Part shown: piece after piece, positions 55,448 to 64,000 of the stretch
Layout of the letters: every line of letters begins with the position of its first letter
Numbering within the stretch: position 1 is the first letter of the stretch
From: Rheum nobile
Lineage: Eukaryota; Streptophyta; Magnoliopsida; Caryophyllales; Polygonaceae
Direction of reading: 5' to 3'
Assembly: GCA_027886185.1 (NCBI GenBank)
Contig: WOAB01000689.1
Location: forward strand, 1,984,001 to 2,048,000
DNA length: 64,000 nucleotides
Translations under genes and position numbers: made by a program
The notes under the pieces: model-generated
Told to the model about the DNA's origin: nothing
The model's input: only the letters and a program-made list of their open reading frames with translations
Databases searched by the model: none

Positions 55448-56297
55448 TGTTAGGAAGTGAACTTTTGGAACTCTAACTTCCTACCTAGTTCCCTTTCTCA
55501 GTTTTCGTAGTTTTGATAATGACAAATACTTTTGCTATTAATATTTCCATAAGTGTTGATGAACAGGGTACTCTGGAATTGGAAGTACAAGACAGAGACC
55601 AAGATACCAGATTTGGGAACTGGCGTAAGGAATTGAAGCTCGCTGACGCTGGAAGAGCTTGGAACAAGAGATGAAGGGCGGCGGCGATCCGATTAGGGTA
55701 GGTCTTTACTTAGAGAGAGAAGTTAAAGATTATCCTGTTTCCATATTATCTTAGGAGTTAAAAGTATATCTTTTATGGAAACGAAAAGTGTAAAATCGTG
55801 AGAGATTATATTTGGTAACAAATATTATCTTTCCGATTACTTTTTGATTATTTTATTTGTGTAATTTGGTTGTTGGAGATTCGTTTCTTCCATCAATTAA
55901 ATTACATAAATAGAATAGTTGAAACTCTCTCACAATTACGCATTCATTCACAATTGCTTACGAAGAAGAAACAGAGCTTAGTTCTTTGAAGAAGAACTAT
56001 AAGTCAATTGTCTTGTTGCTTGCTTGATTTGGTCGAACTAGGTAGAGAGTCCTTAGTGTGTCTAAGACTTAATCTGTGTGTTCTATCCTGGTTGATTGTA
56101 ATCGAAGTATTAATACAAGAAGTAGACTTTGAAATCCTCTTGAAATAGAGATAGTGAGTTTTATCATGGATAACTAGTTGGTTATCAAATGTTCCCACTC
56201 TAAGGAACTTGTCTTGATTCTATTATTGTTTACTTATTCCGCTGCTAAGGAACTGGACTCCCAGTTCCCTTTGATTGCTAACACGTACGATTCTACA
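55448..56297 (+). repeat. 5' LTR of the Sirevirus-like element
   Basis: TGTTAGGAAGTGAACTTTTG to ACGATTCTACA, 850 bp, TG...CA. The same start recurs at 63601. The two copies differ by scattered substitutions and small indels in the overlapping 400 bp. Confidence 0.9.
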
Positions 56298-56300
56298 ATT

Positions 56301-56317
56301 AGTATCAGAGCAGGCGC
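56301..56317 (+). promoter_or_regulatory. Primer binding site of the Sirevirus-like element
   Basis: AGTATCAGAGCAGGCGC, three bases after the LTR; TATCAGAGC pairs with initiator tRNA-Met. Confidence 0.8.
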
Positions 56318-56348
56318 TCTAGATTTGTGTTAGTTTACAGACTTCAAG

Positions 56349-58330
56349 ATGACTAGTTCAAGCGAATTCAGTTTGGGTATCTCCGTCAACAAGCCCCACA
56401 TCCGAAAGAAGGGAGAAGAAGAATGGTGGGAGAAATGCATGACCAACTACATCCAAACCATGGACTATCAGTGCTGGCGCGTGATTGGAAATGGTGATGG
56501 AGTTATCCCTGCGGATTTGACTGAAGCGGACTGGAAGCCTGAGTACTATACTATCAAAGAAAAGAATGCTAAAGCTCGTCAACTCATTCTTAATGGGTTA
56601 ACAAGGGAAGACATGGACAAGGTGATAGGAATTACAACTGCTAAGGGCATTTGGACAGCCCTAAAGGAGATGCATGAAGGAAGTGAGGAACTGAAGCAAA
56701 GCAGGGAGTTTTCTCTAGAAGGAGAATACCACACTTTCGAGATGCTGGAAACTGAGAACATCTCTCAATATCACTCGCGCTTCACAAGACTCATCACCAA
56801 ACTCAACAATGCTGACGTCAAGCTTGATGAGTGGTCCAAATCTCTTGTTATCATCAACGGACTCAACTCAAAGTTCAATCTCATCAAAAGAGTGTTAAAG
56901 ACTACTCCCGGTATTCAAGGTCTTCCCTTAACTCAAATCATAGGGAAACTTGAAGTGGAAGAAAGGGAGGCTCTCAAAACAAGTTCTGCTAAGAAGACGG
57001 AGAAGGGAATTGCCTTAAAAATCTCAAAGGCCTTCTCAAGGTTAGAGATGGAGGAAGAAAACTCAGATCTTGAGGAAGAAGAGGATGAGATGACAACCCT
57101 AGTCACTAAACACATCAAGAAGCACTTCATCAAGGGAAAGTTCAAGAAAAACTTTCAAAAGAGAGATCTTTCTGAATATGCTTGCTATCAATGCAAGGAA
57201 AGAGGACATCTTAGTAGGAACTGCCCTAAGAACTCAAATGAAGAGAACAAGCCTATGCAGAAGAAAGCTCTCTTTGCCACCTTTGGAGATGACTCAGAAG
57301 ACTCTGAAGGGGAACTGGGCATGAATGGAACTTCTGGAGGAAGATGCCTAATTGCGAAAGAAGATTCATCTGAATCGGATGACTCTGAGGTATCTTCTTC
57401 TGACTTTACTAAGTCTCTTATTGAATGTGATAAGAAACAATTGATCAAAATCATTAAGAAACTTGGAAAGGAAAATAGTTCCCTTCAAGAGAAACTAGAA
57501 GAATATGAAGATGAAATTTCTTGCTTATCCACTGAAAACTCGGTATGGAGTAAGAAACTTGATGAAAACTGAGAAATTACTTGCTAATTCTTCTAGGAAG
57601 TGTGATTATTGCATCATTGTTAAAAAGGAACCCATGCATGTTGACAATCCTATTGATCCTTCCACAGACTCTGAAAAGAACACTTCTTCTATGCTTGCTG
57701 AAATATTGAACAAACTTGATCATCTCACTCACTCTATAAATGAGAAAACTGTGAATCAAACTGTTTTTGTTAAGCAACGATATGGTCTTGGCTACTCTGG
57801 TAACAACGATTCTAAGGAAACATGCTCTGCTGAGAACGAGAAACTAAGAAGGGAACTGGTCAAGAAAAATGAAACCCTCAACCGTGCTTTACAAAATTCT
57901 CATGACAAAACCCAGTTCCTAAAAGAAAAGGTAAAAGTGCTTGAACAGAAGTCTAAAGAGAATCAAACTTGGTTCGATGGTCAGAATGCTCACAAGATGT
58001 ATATTGACCAAGCTCAAGGAACTAAAGGTAAGAAAGTTAACTTTGAGCAGAGAAAGCAAGAAAGACCATTCCGACCTGGTCATGGTAAGTATGGTCATGT
58101 TGTCTACAATCGTGTTTGCTGATATTGTGGTAAAAATGGTCATTATATTCATGAGTGCATTCACAAGAAAAGACAAATGGAGGAAAATGCTAGAAAAAGG
58201 AACCAGAAAATAAATAATAAGAAAAAGATGCATATCATAAATGATTTGAATGATCCTTATTATTTTGTTCCAGCTTCTAACCCACAGATAAGATACCAAC
58301 CTCATTCTCCCAGAAAAGCTAAGCTTAGCT
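56349..58330 (+). pseudogene. Sirevirus-like Gag with two zinc knuckles, two breaks
   Basis: 56349-57572: MTSSSEFSLGISVNKPHI, then the UBN2-type gag domain (GIWTALKEMHEGSEELKQSR, YHSRFTRLITKLNNADVKLD), zinc knuckle CYQCKERGHLSRNC (about 57181) and an acidic Ser/Asp/Glu-rich part. After a frameshift near 57560 a second frame (to 58122) is coiled-coil-like (NEKLRRELVKKNETLNRAL). A TGA at 58120-58122 falls within a second knuckle, C-x2-C-x4-H-x4-C (YCGKNGHYIHEC). Long Gag with coiled coil fits Sireviruses. Gag packages the element RNA. Confidence 0.85.
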
Positions 58331-58343
58331 GGGTTCAAAAAGT

Positions 58344-59345
58344 TTGAGTTCCCTTGTGCAGGACGAAGTGCGACAACAAGACAAATGGTACATAGACAGT
58401 GGTTGCTCGTGCCATATGACCGGAAATAGAAGAAAAATATCGTCACTTCAGCAACACCGAGAAGGTACCATTTCCTTCGGAGATAAGAGAAAGGGAACAA
58501 TCTGTGGAACTGGCAGTGTGAATCTCACTGATCACATCAAGGTAAGTAACGTTAACCTAGTTAAAATTTTAGGTTTTGATCTAATTAGTGTGTCACAGCT
58601 GTGTGATCAAGGGGGAAATGAGGTTCGCTTTACCTCTAAAGAATGCTTCGTGGAAGATAGAAAGGGAACTGTGATCCTAAAGGGCAAAAAGTTCAACAAT
58701 GTCTACATCATTGATCCAAATTTCGTTCCCGAAGAAAAGTTGTGTCTATCAACCATTGACGATCAAACAAACCTCTGGCATCAACGACTTGGTCATACAA
58801 GCATCAAGCTTATTCACAAGCTGCATCAAAAGGAACTCGTTCGCGGCCTTCCCAAAATAAATGTTGAAAAGTTAGAAATCTGCTTTGACTGTGTTCAAGG
58901 GAAACAGGTTCGTAGTTCTTTCAAGTCCAAAACACTGGTGAGTTCCTCTAAGCCTCTGGAACTCATTCACATGGATCTTTGTGGTCCTATGCAAGTTCAA
59001 AGCATTGGTGGTAACAGGTATATTCTGGTACTTGTTGATGATTATTCTAGATTCACTTGGACATTATTTATAAAATCTAAAAGTGAAGTCTTTGATAGGT
59101 TTATTGAGTTAGTTCCCTTGCTTGAAAAATCATTGAATGTCTCTCTTCGTGCCATTCGTTCTGATCATGGAACTGAGTTCGAGAATGGAGATTTTCTAAC
59201 CTTTTGCAGGGAACATGGAGTTGATCATAATTTCTCGGCTCCCTACACTCCACAACAGAATGGAGTTGTTGAAAGAAAGAACAGAACTTTGGAAGATATG
59301 GCTCGCACCATGCACATCTCAAGCGGTCTCTCTCAATCCTTCTAA
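58344..59345 (+). CDS. Sirevirus-like protease, pre-integrase and integrase core
   Basis: 333 residues open. Protease-type WYIDSGCSCHMTGNRRKISS (DSG catalytic), pre-integrase LWHQRLGHTSIKLIHKL with CFDCVQGKQ, and integrase core with D-D-E order: HMDLCGPMQ, RAIRSDHGTEFENGDF, PYTPQQNGVVERKNRTLE. It ends at TAA (59343-59345) where the next frame continues directly with AEAINAACYILNRAM, so a single in-frame stop splits pol. Confidence 0.9.
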   Translation: MSSLVQDEVRQQDKWYIDSGCSCHMTGNRRKISSLQQHREGTISFGDKRKGTICGTGSVNLTDHIKVSNVNLVKILGFDLISVSQLCDQGGNEVRFTSKECFVEDRKGTVILKGKKFNNVYIIDPNFVPEEKLCLSTIDDQTNLWHQRLGHTSIKLIHKLHQKELVRGLPKINVEKLEICFDCVQGKQVRSSFKSKTLVSSSKPLELIHMDLCGPMQVQSIGGNRYILVLVDDYSRFTWTLFIKSKSEVFDRFIELVPLLEKSLNVSLRAIRSDHGTEFENGDFLTFCREHGVDHNFSAPYTPQQNGVVERKNRTLEDMARTMHISSGLSQSF

Positions 59346-60158
59346 GCAGAAGCGATTAATGCAGCGTGCTATATCTTGAATCGGGCTATGCTACGCCCAA
59401 TGCTTGAGAAGACTTCCTATGAGCTACTTCGAGGCAGAGTTCCCAACATTGCTCATCTTCGAGTCTTCGGCTGCAAATGTTTTGTTCACAATAATGGGAA
59501 GGACAATCTAGGGAAGTTTGATCCACGGAGTGATGAAGGGATCTTCATCGGATATGCTTCTAGTAGCAAAACATACAAGGTCTTTAACAAACGGACTAAA
59601 AAGGTAGAGGAAAGTATACATGTTGTTTTCAATGAAAAATTGCCTTCAAAGTCTGTGCGGGATCTCTCAGTTCCCTCGGAGGATCCTTTTCAACGACCAA
59701 GTGAAGATTCTGATGATGAAGCTCCTCCCAAGCATAACTCTTATCCTACTCTCTCCAGCTCACCCGCATCCACAGTCCCCTCAACTCTGGTTGGGCCCAA
59801 GGAATCAACATCCATAGACAGCTCTCCAGCTCCCTCCACTCATCAAGATGCTGTTGTTACGGCTCTAGTTCCCTCCAATCTGTCGAATGAAGTCGACGCT
59901 ACCTCTCAGGGAACGGAACTTGCTCCAGAAGTCAACCCAAATATAGCTTCTTCCTCAGCTACTGATCCCACAGACGTGGAGGCTCCGGGAACCGATCTTC
60001 TTGTTCCCAACAGAGACAAAAGAACCACCAAGCATCCAGTCAGGTATGGATTTGAGGATATGTCCTATTGTGAATTCAATGTTTTTCTGTCTCTTATAGA
60101 ACCCAAGAACATCACGGAGGTGCTAAAGGATGCTGATTGGATCATTGCCATGCAATAA
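59346..60158 (+). pseudogene. Sirevirus-like integrase C-terminal part
   Basis: Same frame as the preceding piece: LRVFGCKCFVHNNGKDNLGK, FDPRSDEGIFIGYASSSKTY, then a Ser/Pro/Thr-rich linker (59690-60010) and TTKHPVRYGFEDM. It ends at TAA (60156-60158), another in-frame stop before RT. Confidence 0.85.
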
Positions 60159-61298
60159 GAACTTCACTAGTTCAAGAGGAACGGAGTATGGCGACTAGTT
60201 CCTCGCCCTCAGAACAGACACATCATAGGAACTCGGTGGGTTTTTCGCAACAAGCTGGATGATTCTGGTGCTGTATCAAGAAACAAAGCTCGATTTGTTG
60301 CTCAAGGCTATAACCAACAAGAAGGGATCGATTACGATGAAACATTTGCCCTTGTGGCAAGATTGGAAGCCATACGATTGCTCATTGCCTATGCTTCACA
60401 CAAAGGGTTCAAGTTGTACCAAATGGACGTGAAGACTGCATTCCTCAATGGCATTCTTCAAGAGGAAGTTTATATCAAGCAACCTCCAGGATTTGAGGAT
60501 GATGATCACCCTGACCACGTATATTTCTTGGACAAGGCCCTCTATGGTCTAAAGCAAGCCCCTCGCGCTTGGCATGATCGCCTTGCCCAGTTCCTAACCG
60601 CTAATGGCTATTGCCGTGGTGTGATCGACAAGACTCTTTTCATTCTGGACGTTAAAGGTGAGATTCTAGTGGTCCAAGTCTATGTTGATGATATTATTTT
60701 TGGTTCCACTAACTTGGCTCTTGTAGAAAAGTTCAAAAATCTCATGAGCAGCGAATTTGAAATGAGTATGATTGGGGAACTATCTTTCTTCCTAGGATTG
60801 CAAGTCACTCAGAAGGCCGATGGCATTCAAATCCATCAACAAAAATATCTTAAGGAACTCTTGAAGAAGTTCAAAATGGATTCAAGCAAAGCCATCTCCA
60901 CACCCATCTCCCCGGCAACTCGCCTCACCGCTGATCACACTGGACAAAAAGTGGAAGAGAAGCTTTATCGTGGCATGATTGGCTCCTTGATGTATCTAAC
61001 CGCTAGTAGGCCAGATATTGTGTTTGTTGTTTGTCTTTGTGCCAGGTTTCAAGCTGATCCAAGAGAATCTCACTTATCTGAAGTGAAACGCATATTTCGC
61101 TATCTCAAGGGAACTGACGACCTATGTCTTTGGTATCCCAAGGATTGTCACTCCAATCTTCTTGGATACACTGATGCGGACTATGCAGGCTACTTGGTTG
61201 ATCGAAAGAGCACATCTGGAATGACCCAGTTCCTTGGCCCTTGCTTGGTCTCTTGGGGGTCCAAGAAACAAAACTCAGTGATCAACCACAGAAGCTGA
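60159..61298 (+). CDS. Sirevirus-like reverse transcriptase and start of RNase H
   Basis: After the stop, the frame runs WVFRNKLDDSGAVSRNKARF, MDVKTAFLNGILQEEVYIKQ, ALYGLKQAPRAWHDRL, the catalytic YVDDIIFGSTN, and MIGSLMYLTASRPDI. The RNase H part includes GYTDADYAGYLVDRKSTSG. A frameshift at about 61285 (CAACCACAGAAGCTGAGTAC) separates the TEAEY motif from this frame. Confidence 0.9.
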
Positions 61299-61620
61299 GT
61301 ACATCACAGCTGCCGCATGTTGTTCCCAACTCCTTTGGATCAAACAACAACTCGCGGATTTTGGTATGTCTTTTGGCCCTCTAAAGATTCTATGTGACAA
61401 TACCAGTGCAATCAACATCTCCAAGAATCATGTGCATCATACTAGGACTAAGCATATTGACATTAGGCATCACTTCTTGCGTGATCATGTTGAAAAAGGG
61501 AATATTCTACTAGAACATTGTAGGACTGAAGATCAAATTGCAGATATATTCACCAAAGCATTAAATCGAGAACCTTATGAATCCTTTAGATTACTTTTGG
61601 GAATGATATCCATAAACTAG
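61299..61620 (+). pseudogene. Sirevirus-like RNase H, C-terminal part
   Basis: In the shifted frame: ILCDNTSAINISKNHVHHTR, KHIDIRHHFLRDHVEKG, DQIADIFTKAL. It ends with TAG at 61618-61620, the natural end of pol. Confidence 0.85.
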
Positions 61621-62357
61621 TAGTTCTGTTTGCCTTTACTAGTTCCCTAACTTTGCCTAGATTTGATCTTTTCTATGATTTCATTGACAATATTGTTGAT
61701 TATTGTTCTTGTGCTGCCCTCGCATGTCCTGTAATATTTGTTCTAAAGCATGGTCTTAACTCTTTTGCATGATCACATGATTTTATGATATAATTTGATC
61801 TTGATTGCATCTGTTTGTTGGCCCTATAATAGTCAATTTGATCACATCTATCCTCTATTACAAGCCGAAATGATAATTGACTATAATCCGTCCTAAGCCT
61901 GACTACACTGTATGATTCCCTATGATCCCTCTTTAATCCACTCTGGAAATTATCTTTGTGGTGTCAAAATTGCCTTCCGAATTTTATTTATATGGGTATG
62001 TACTTTTCTTGAGTGATTGCTTGGTTCCCTACATAAAATGTACCTATATCTCCCCGGTTCCGTGTCACACACTGAGGAAAGGAACTAGGAACTGTGCTTC
62101 AACGGCCAGATTTCAAATTGAGCTCTGTCAGCGTCCGCTTCCCAAGGGCAGTTATTGCACATCTAGCCGTTTGCTCTCTGAGATTTCTGAGGAATTCAAG
62201 CCCGATTGATTTGATTGTTCTGAAGAAATTATTATGGGGAGAGTTATGAGTTCCCTTCGGCTTCAGAATATCTTGTGGCCGTTTGAGATATTTCTGGGTT
62301 TCCTTATTTGAAAAGATTCGGCAACGGCTTATTATGGATAGAATTTTGCCCAGCGCT
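61621..62357 (+). other. Spacer between pol and ORF3
   Basis: About 740 bp, mostly non-coding, AT-rich and then more balanced. In most copia elements the polypurine tract and LTR would follow within a few hundred bases; here a further gene follows. Confidence 0.6.
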
Positions 62358-62364
62358 TATATAA
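62358..62364 (+). promoter_or_regulatory. TATA-like box before ORF3 of the Sirevirus-like element
   Basis: TATATAA in the context GCTTATATAAGGAAA, followed by a CT-rich leader (TCTCTTTGCTCTCAACTC, TCTCTCTCCTCTACATC) and the ATG at 62479. The arrangement is that of a plant Pol II gene start, not of an internal polyprotein ORF. Confidence 0.5.
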
Positions 62365-62478
62365 GGAAATGAGTCTAACCCTAAGGCGGCACCGATCACA
62401 ACTTCTCTTTGCTCTCAACTCAATCTCTGCCGTGCCCACAAAATTTCGTAAAGCTCTCTCTCCTCTACATCTGTCTCC

Positions 62479-63044
62479 ATGGAATCCGGTCTACCCCAGC
62501 TCCCCGCCGATGAGTTAGCTATTATGGAGGCCTACCGGAAGCAGAAAGTCACTCCATCCTCCTCCCAGGTGGCTACACCGACAAAGGCACCATCTTCGGT
62601 GCCCCCACCTGTGGCGAACCCGGCTCGATCGGCGCCACCGCCGGTCCCTGAGGCTCATCAGTCTGAATCTGCCTCGTCGGAGCACACTCCGTCCAAGCCG
62701 GCCTCCCCTACACCAACAAAAGAGGACTCTCACCACTCCTCTCCTTCTCAGGGGGCCGCTCCTCACCATGACAACTGTGAGGCGTCTAGCGTAAAAGGCT
62801 CATGTCGATGAGGAATCTGATGCAGAGAAGGAAAAGGAAGAGATCCAGCCTAGCCAATCTGATCCCCGCCTAGTTCCCGACACACATGTTATCCTGAACA
62901 GTTTGGGGAACATTGAAGCTGCTTTGGTTGATGGTTTTGACAAGGTGGTTGCCGCTGTGGAAAAAGGAAGCAACTTCACCAACGAAATGGTGGTGGAGTT
63001 GTGGAAGACGTCTGCAGCCCTTGTTGAAGACAAGGGCTGGTGAA
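62479..63044 (+). pseudogene. ORF3 (envelope-like position) of the Sirevirus-like element, one frameshift
   Basis: Starts MESGLPQLPADELAIMEAYR at 62479; a Pro/Ser/Ala-rich middle follows (about 62540-62760). A frameshift near 62785 moves the reading to a frame with acidic DEESDAEKEKEE and a helical end (NSLGNIEAALVDGFDKVV), closing at TGA about 63042. Sireviruses often have an additional ORF at this place that has been called envelope-like, but it has no proven role. I see no signal peptide or membrane segment. It may equally be a captured host sequence. Confidence 0.5.
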
Positions 63045-63371
63045 CCGCAAGCTTGCTGAAGACAAGGCGAAGGCGCATAAGTAGTTTGGTACAGTGATCA
63101 GTTCCCTACTCAGTTGACACGAAACCTTAGTTCCCTAGGATCTCACTTCCATATATTGATCCATTTTTGTATGTCTCTGAGTGTTATGTCTATTTTGTCT
63201 ATGTTATCTATGATCTCCTTATGTTACTTGAAATTTCTGTGTTCCTTGCAATTGTTCTGATTTGCTTTCAACTTTTATTACAGTGTTATTTCTCTAGAGG
63301 TTAGCATTAGTCTATTTGTCACTCTAAATTCTCTTTGTTCTTCATTTAACTGACTCTTTTCGATGATGTCC

Positions 63372-63599
63372 AAAGGGGGAATGAATTTGGCAATCTGGAA
63401 CTAATAGGATGAAAGGAACTCTGAACTGGTTGTTCCCTTAAGGGGGAATTAAGGAACCTGTGTTAATGTTAAGGGGGAATATGCAATTCACTAATGATTA
63501 TTCTACATCTAGTTATGTTCTGTTTTTCCGCATATATCATTCATGCCTATTTTAGATATGTCAGGTTCTACATGTTTGTCATCATCAAAAAGGGGGAAA
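63372..63599 (+). promoter_or_regulatory. Four polypurine tracts before the 3' LTR
   Basis: AAAGGGGGA (63372), AAGGGGGAA (63440), AAGGGGGAA (63471) and AAAAAGGGGGAAA (about 63587), the last directly at the LTR. Repeated AAGGGGGA tracts are a published hallmark of Sireviruses. Confidence 0.85.
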
Positions 63600-63600
63600 T

Positions 63601-64000
63601 TGTTAGGAAGTGAACTTTTGGAAACTCTAGTTCCCTACCTAGTTCCCTTCCTCAGTTTTCCTAGTTTTGATAATGACAAACACTTTGCTATTAATATTTT
63701 CATAAGTGTTGATGAACATGGTACTCTGGAATTGGAAGCACAAGACAGAGACCAAGATGCCAGATTTGGGAAATGGCGTAAGGAACTGAAGCTCGCTGAC
63801 GCTGGAAGAGCTTGGAACAAGAGATGAAGGGAGGCGGCGATCCGATTAGGGTATATCTTTACTTAGAGAGAGAAGTTAAAGATTATCCTATTTCCATATT
63901 ATCTTAGGAGTTAAAAGTATATCTTTTATGGAAACGAAAAGTGTAAAATCGTGGGAGATTATATTTGGTAACAAATATTATCTTTCCGATTACTTTTTGA
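63601..64000 (+). repeat. 3' LTR of the Sirevirus-like element, cut by the window end
   Basis: TGTTAGGAAGTGAACTTTTG onward matches 55448 onward for the remaining 400 bases. The full LTR should run about 450 bases further. Confidence 0.9.

Overview
This is a repeat-dominated stretch of plant nuclear DNA, most likely from a eudicot. The evidence is CC-type glutaredoxin genes (a land-plant class), spliced plant-only domains (plant mobile domain, zf-GRF), Athila-like Ty3/gypsy, Ty1/copia and Sirevirus-like LTR retrotransposons, plant mariner and hAT MITEs, and AT-rich intergenic DNA. I cannot fix the species. No database search was possible, so family names rest on motifs read by eye.

Layout. 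0.3-3.8 kb: a diverged terminal-inverted-repeat element (Mutator-like) with irregular GAATATCA repeats and no convincing gene. 4.0-7.9 kb: a 36-bp perfect palindrome, a glycine-rich ORF and a seven-exon plant-mobile-domain gene with one frameshift and one nonsense codon. 8.0-10.4 kb: about 59 copies of a 41-42 bp AT-rich minisatellite. 10.4-11.2 kb: about 11 copies of a 68-bp repeat full of TGGGCC motifs, followed by a TATA box, a 5'-UTR intron and a small zf-GRF/coiled-coil gene. 12.2-13.2 kb: a decayed OTU-protease/AT-hook gene (MULE-type) cut by an Athila insertion. 13.25-21.17 kb: a tandem LTR-gag-LTR-gag Athila-like array without pol. 21.2-22.9 kb: a fold-back element, tRNA-like (SINE-like) pieces and a minus-strand LTR.

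25-55 kb was originally a tandem array of CC-type glutaredoxin genes. Three intact genes remain (25.2, 26.6 and 42.5 kb). Two further array units, at about 48.6 and 54.7 kb, keep flanking sequence but have lost the gene. The array was expanded by transposons: Copia-1 (28.1-41.4 kb, minus) holds a complete pol-less Athila-like element (32.8-39.4 kb, TSD AGTCC) and a hAT MITE (29.8 kb); Copia-2 lies at 43.5-48.4 kb, a second hAT MITE at 49.7 kb, a 4.3-kb mariner-like element at 50.4-54.7 kb, and a Sirevirus-like element with an additional ORF from 55.4 kb to beyond the window end.

The intact host genes are the three glutaredoxins, which act with TGA transcription factors and TOPLESS-type co-repressors in the known family, and possibly the zf-GRF gene. 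Everything else is mobile or decayed. The most unusual signals are: (1) the TGGGCC repeat array placed like a promoter in front of the zf-GRF gene; (2) GC-rich CCGCG..CGCGG motifs at equivalent places in two different Athila families; (3) a mariner element with a transposase carrying three DLNQ repeats plus an antisense ORF with a CCCH-like motif and a SUMO-interacting-like tail; (4) a Copia LTR that contains an inverted mosaic of its own pol gene; (5) the Sirevirus ORF3 with its own TATA-like promoter.
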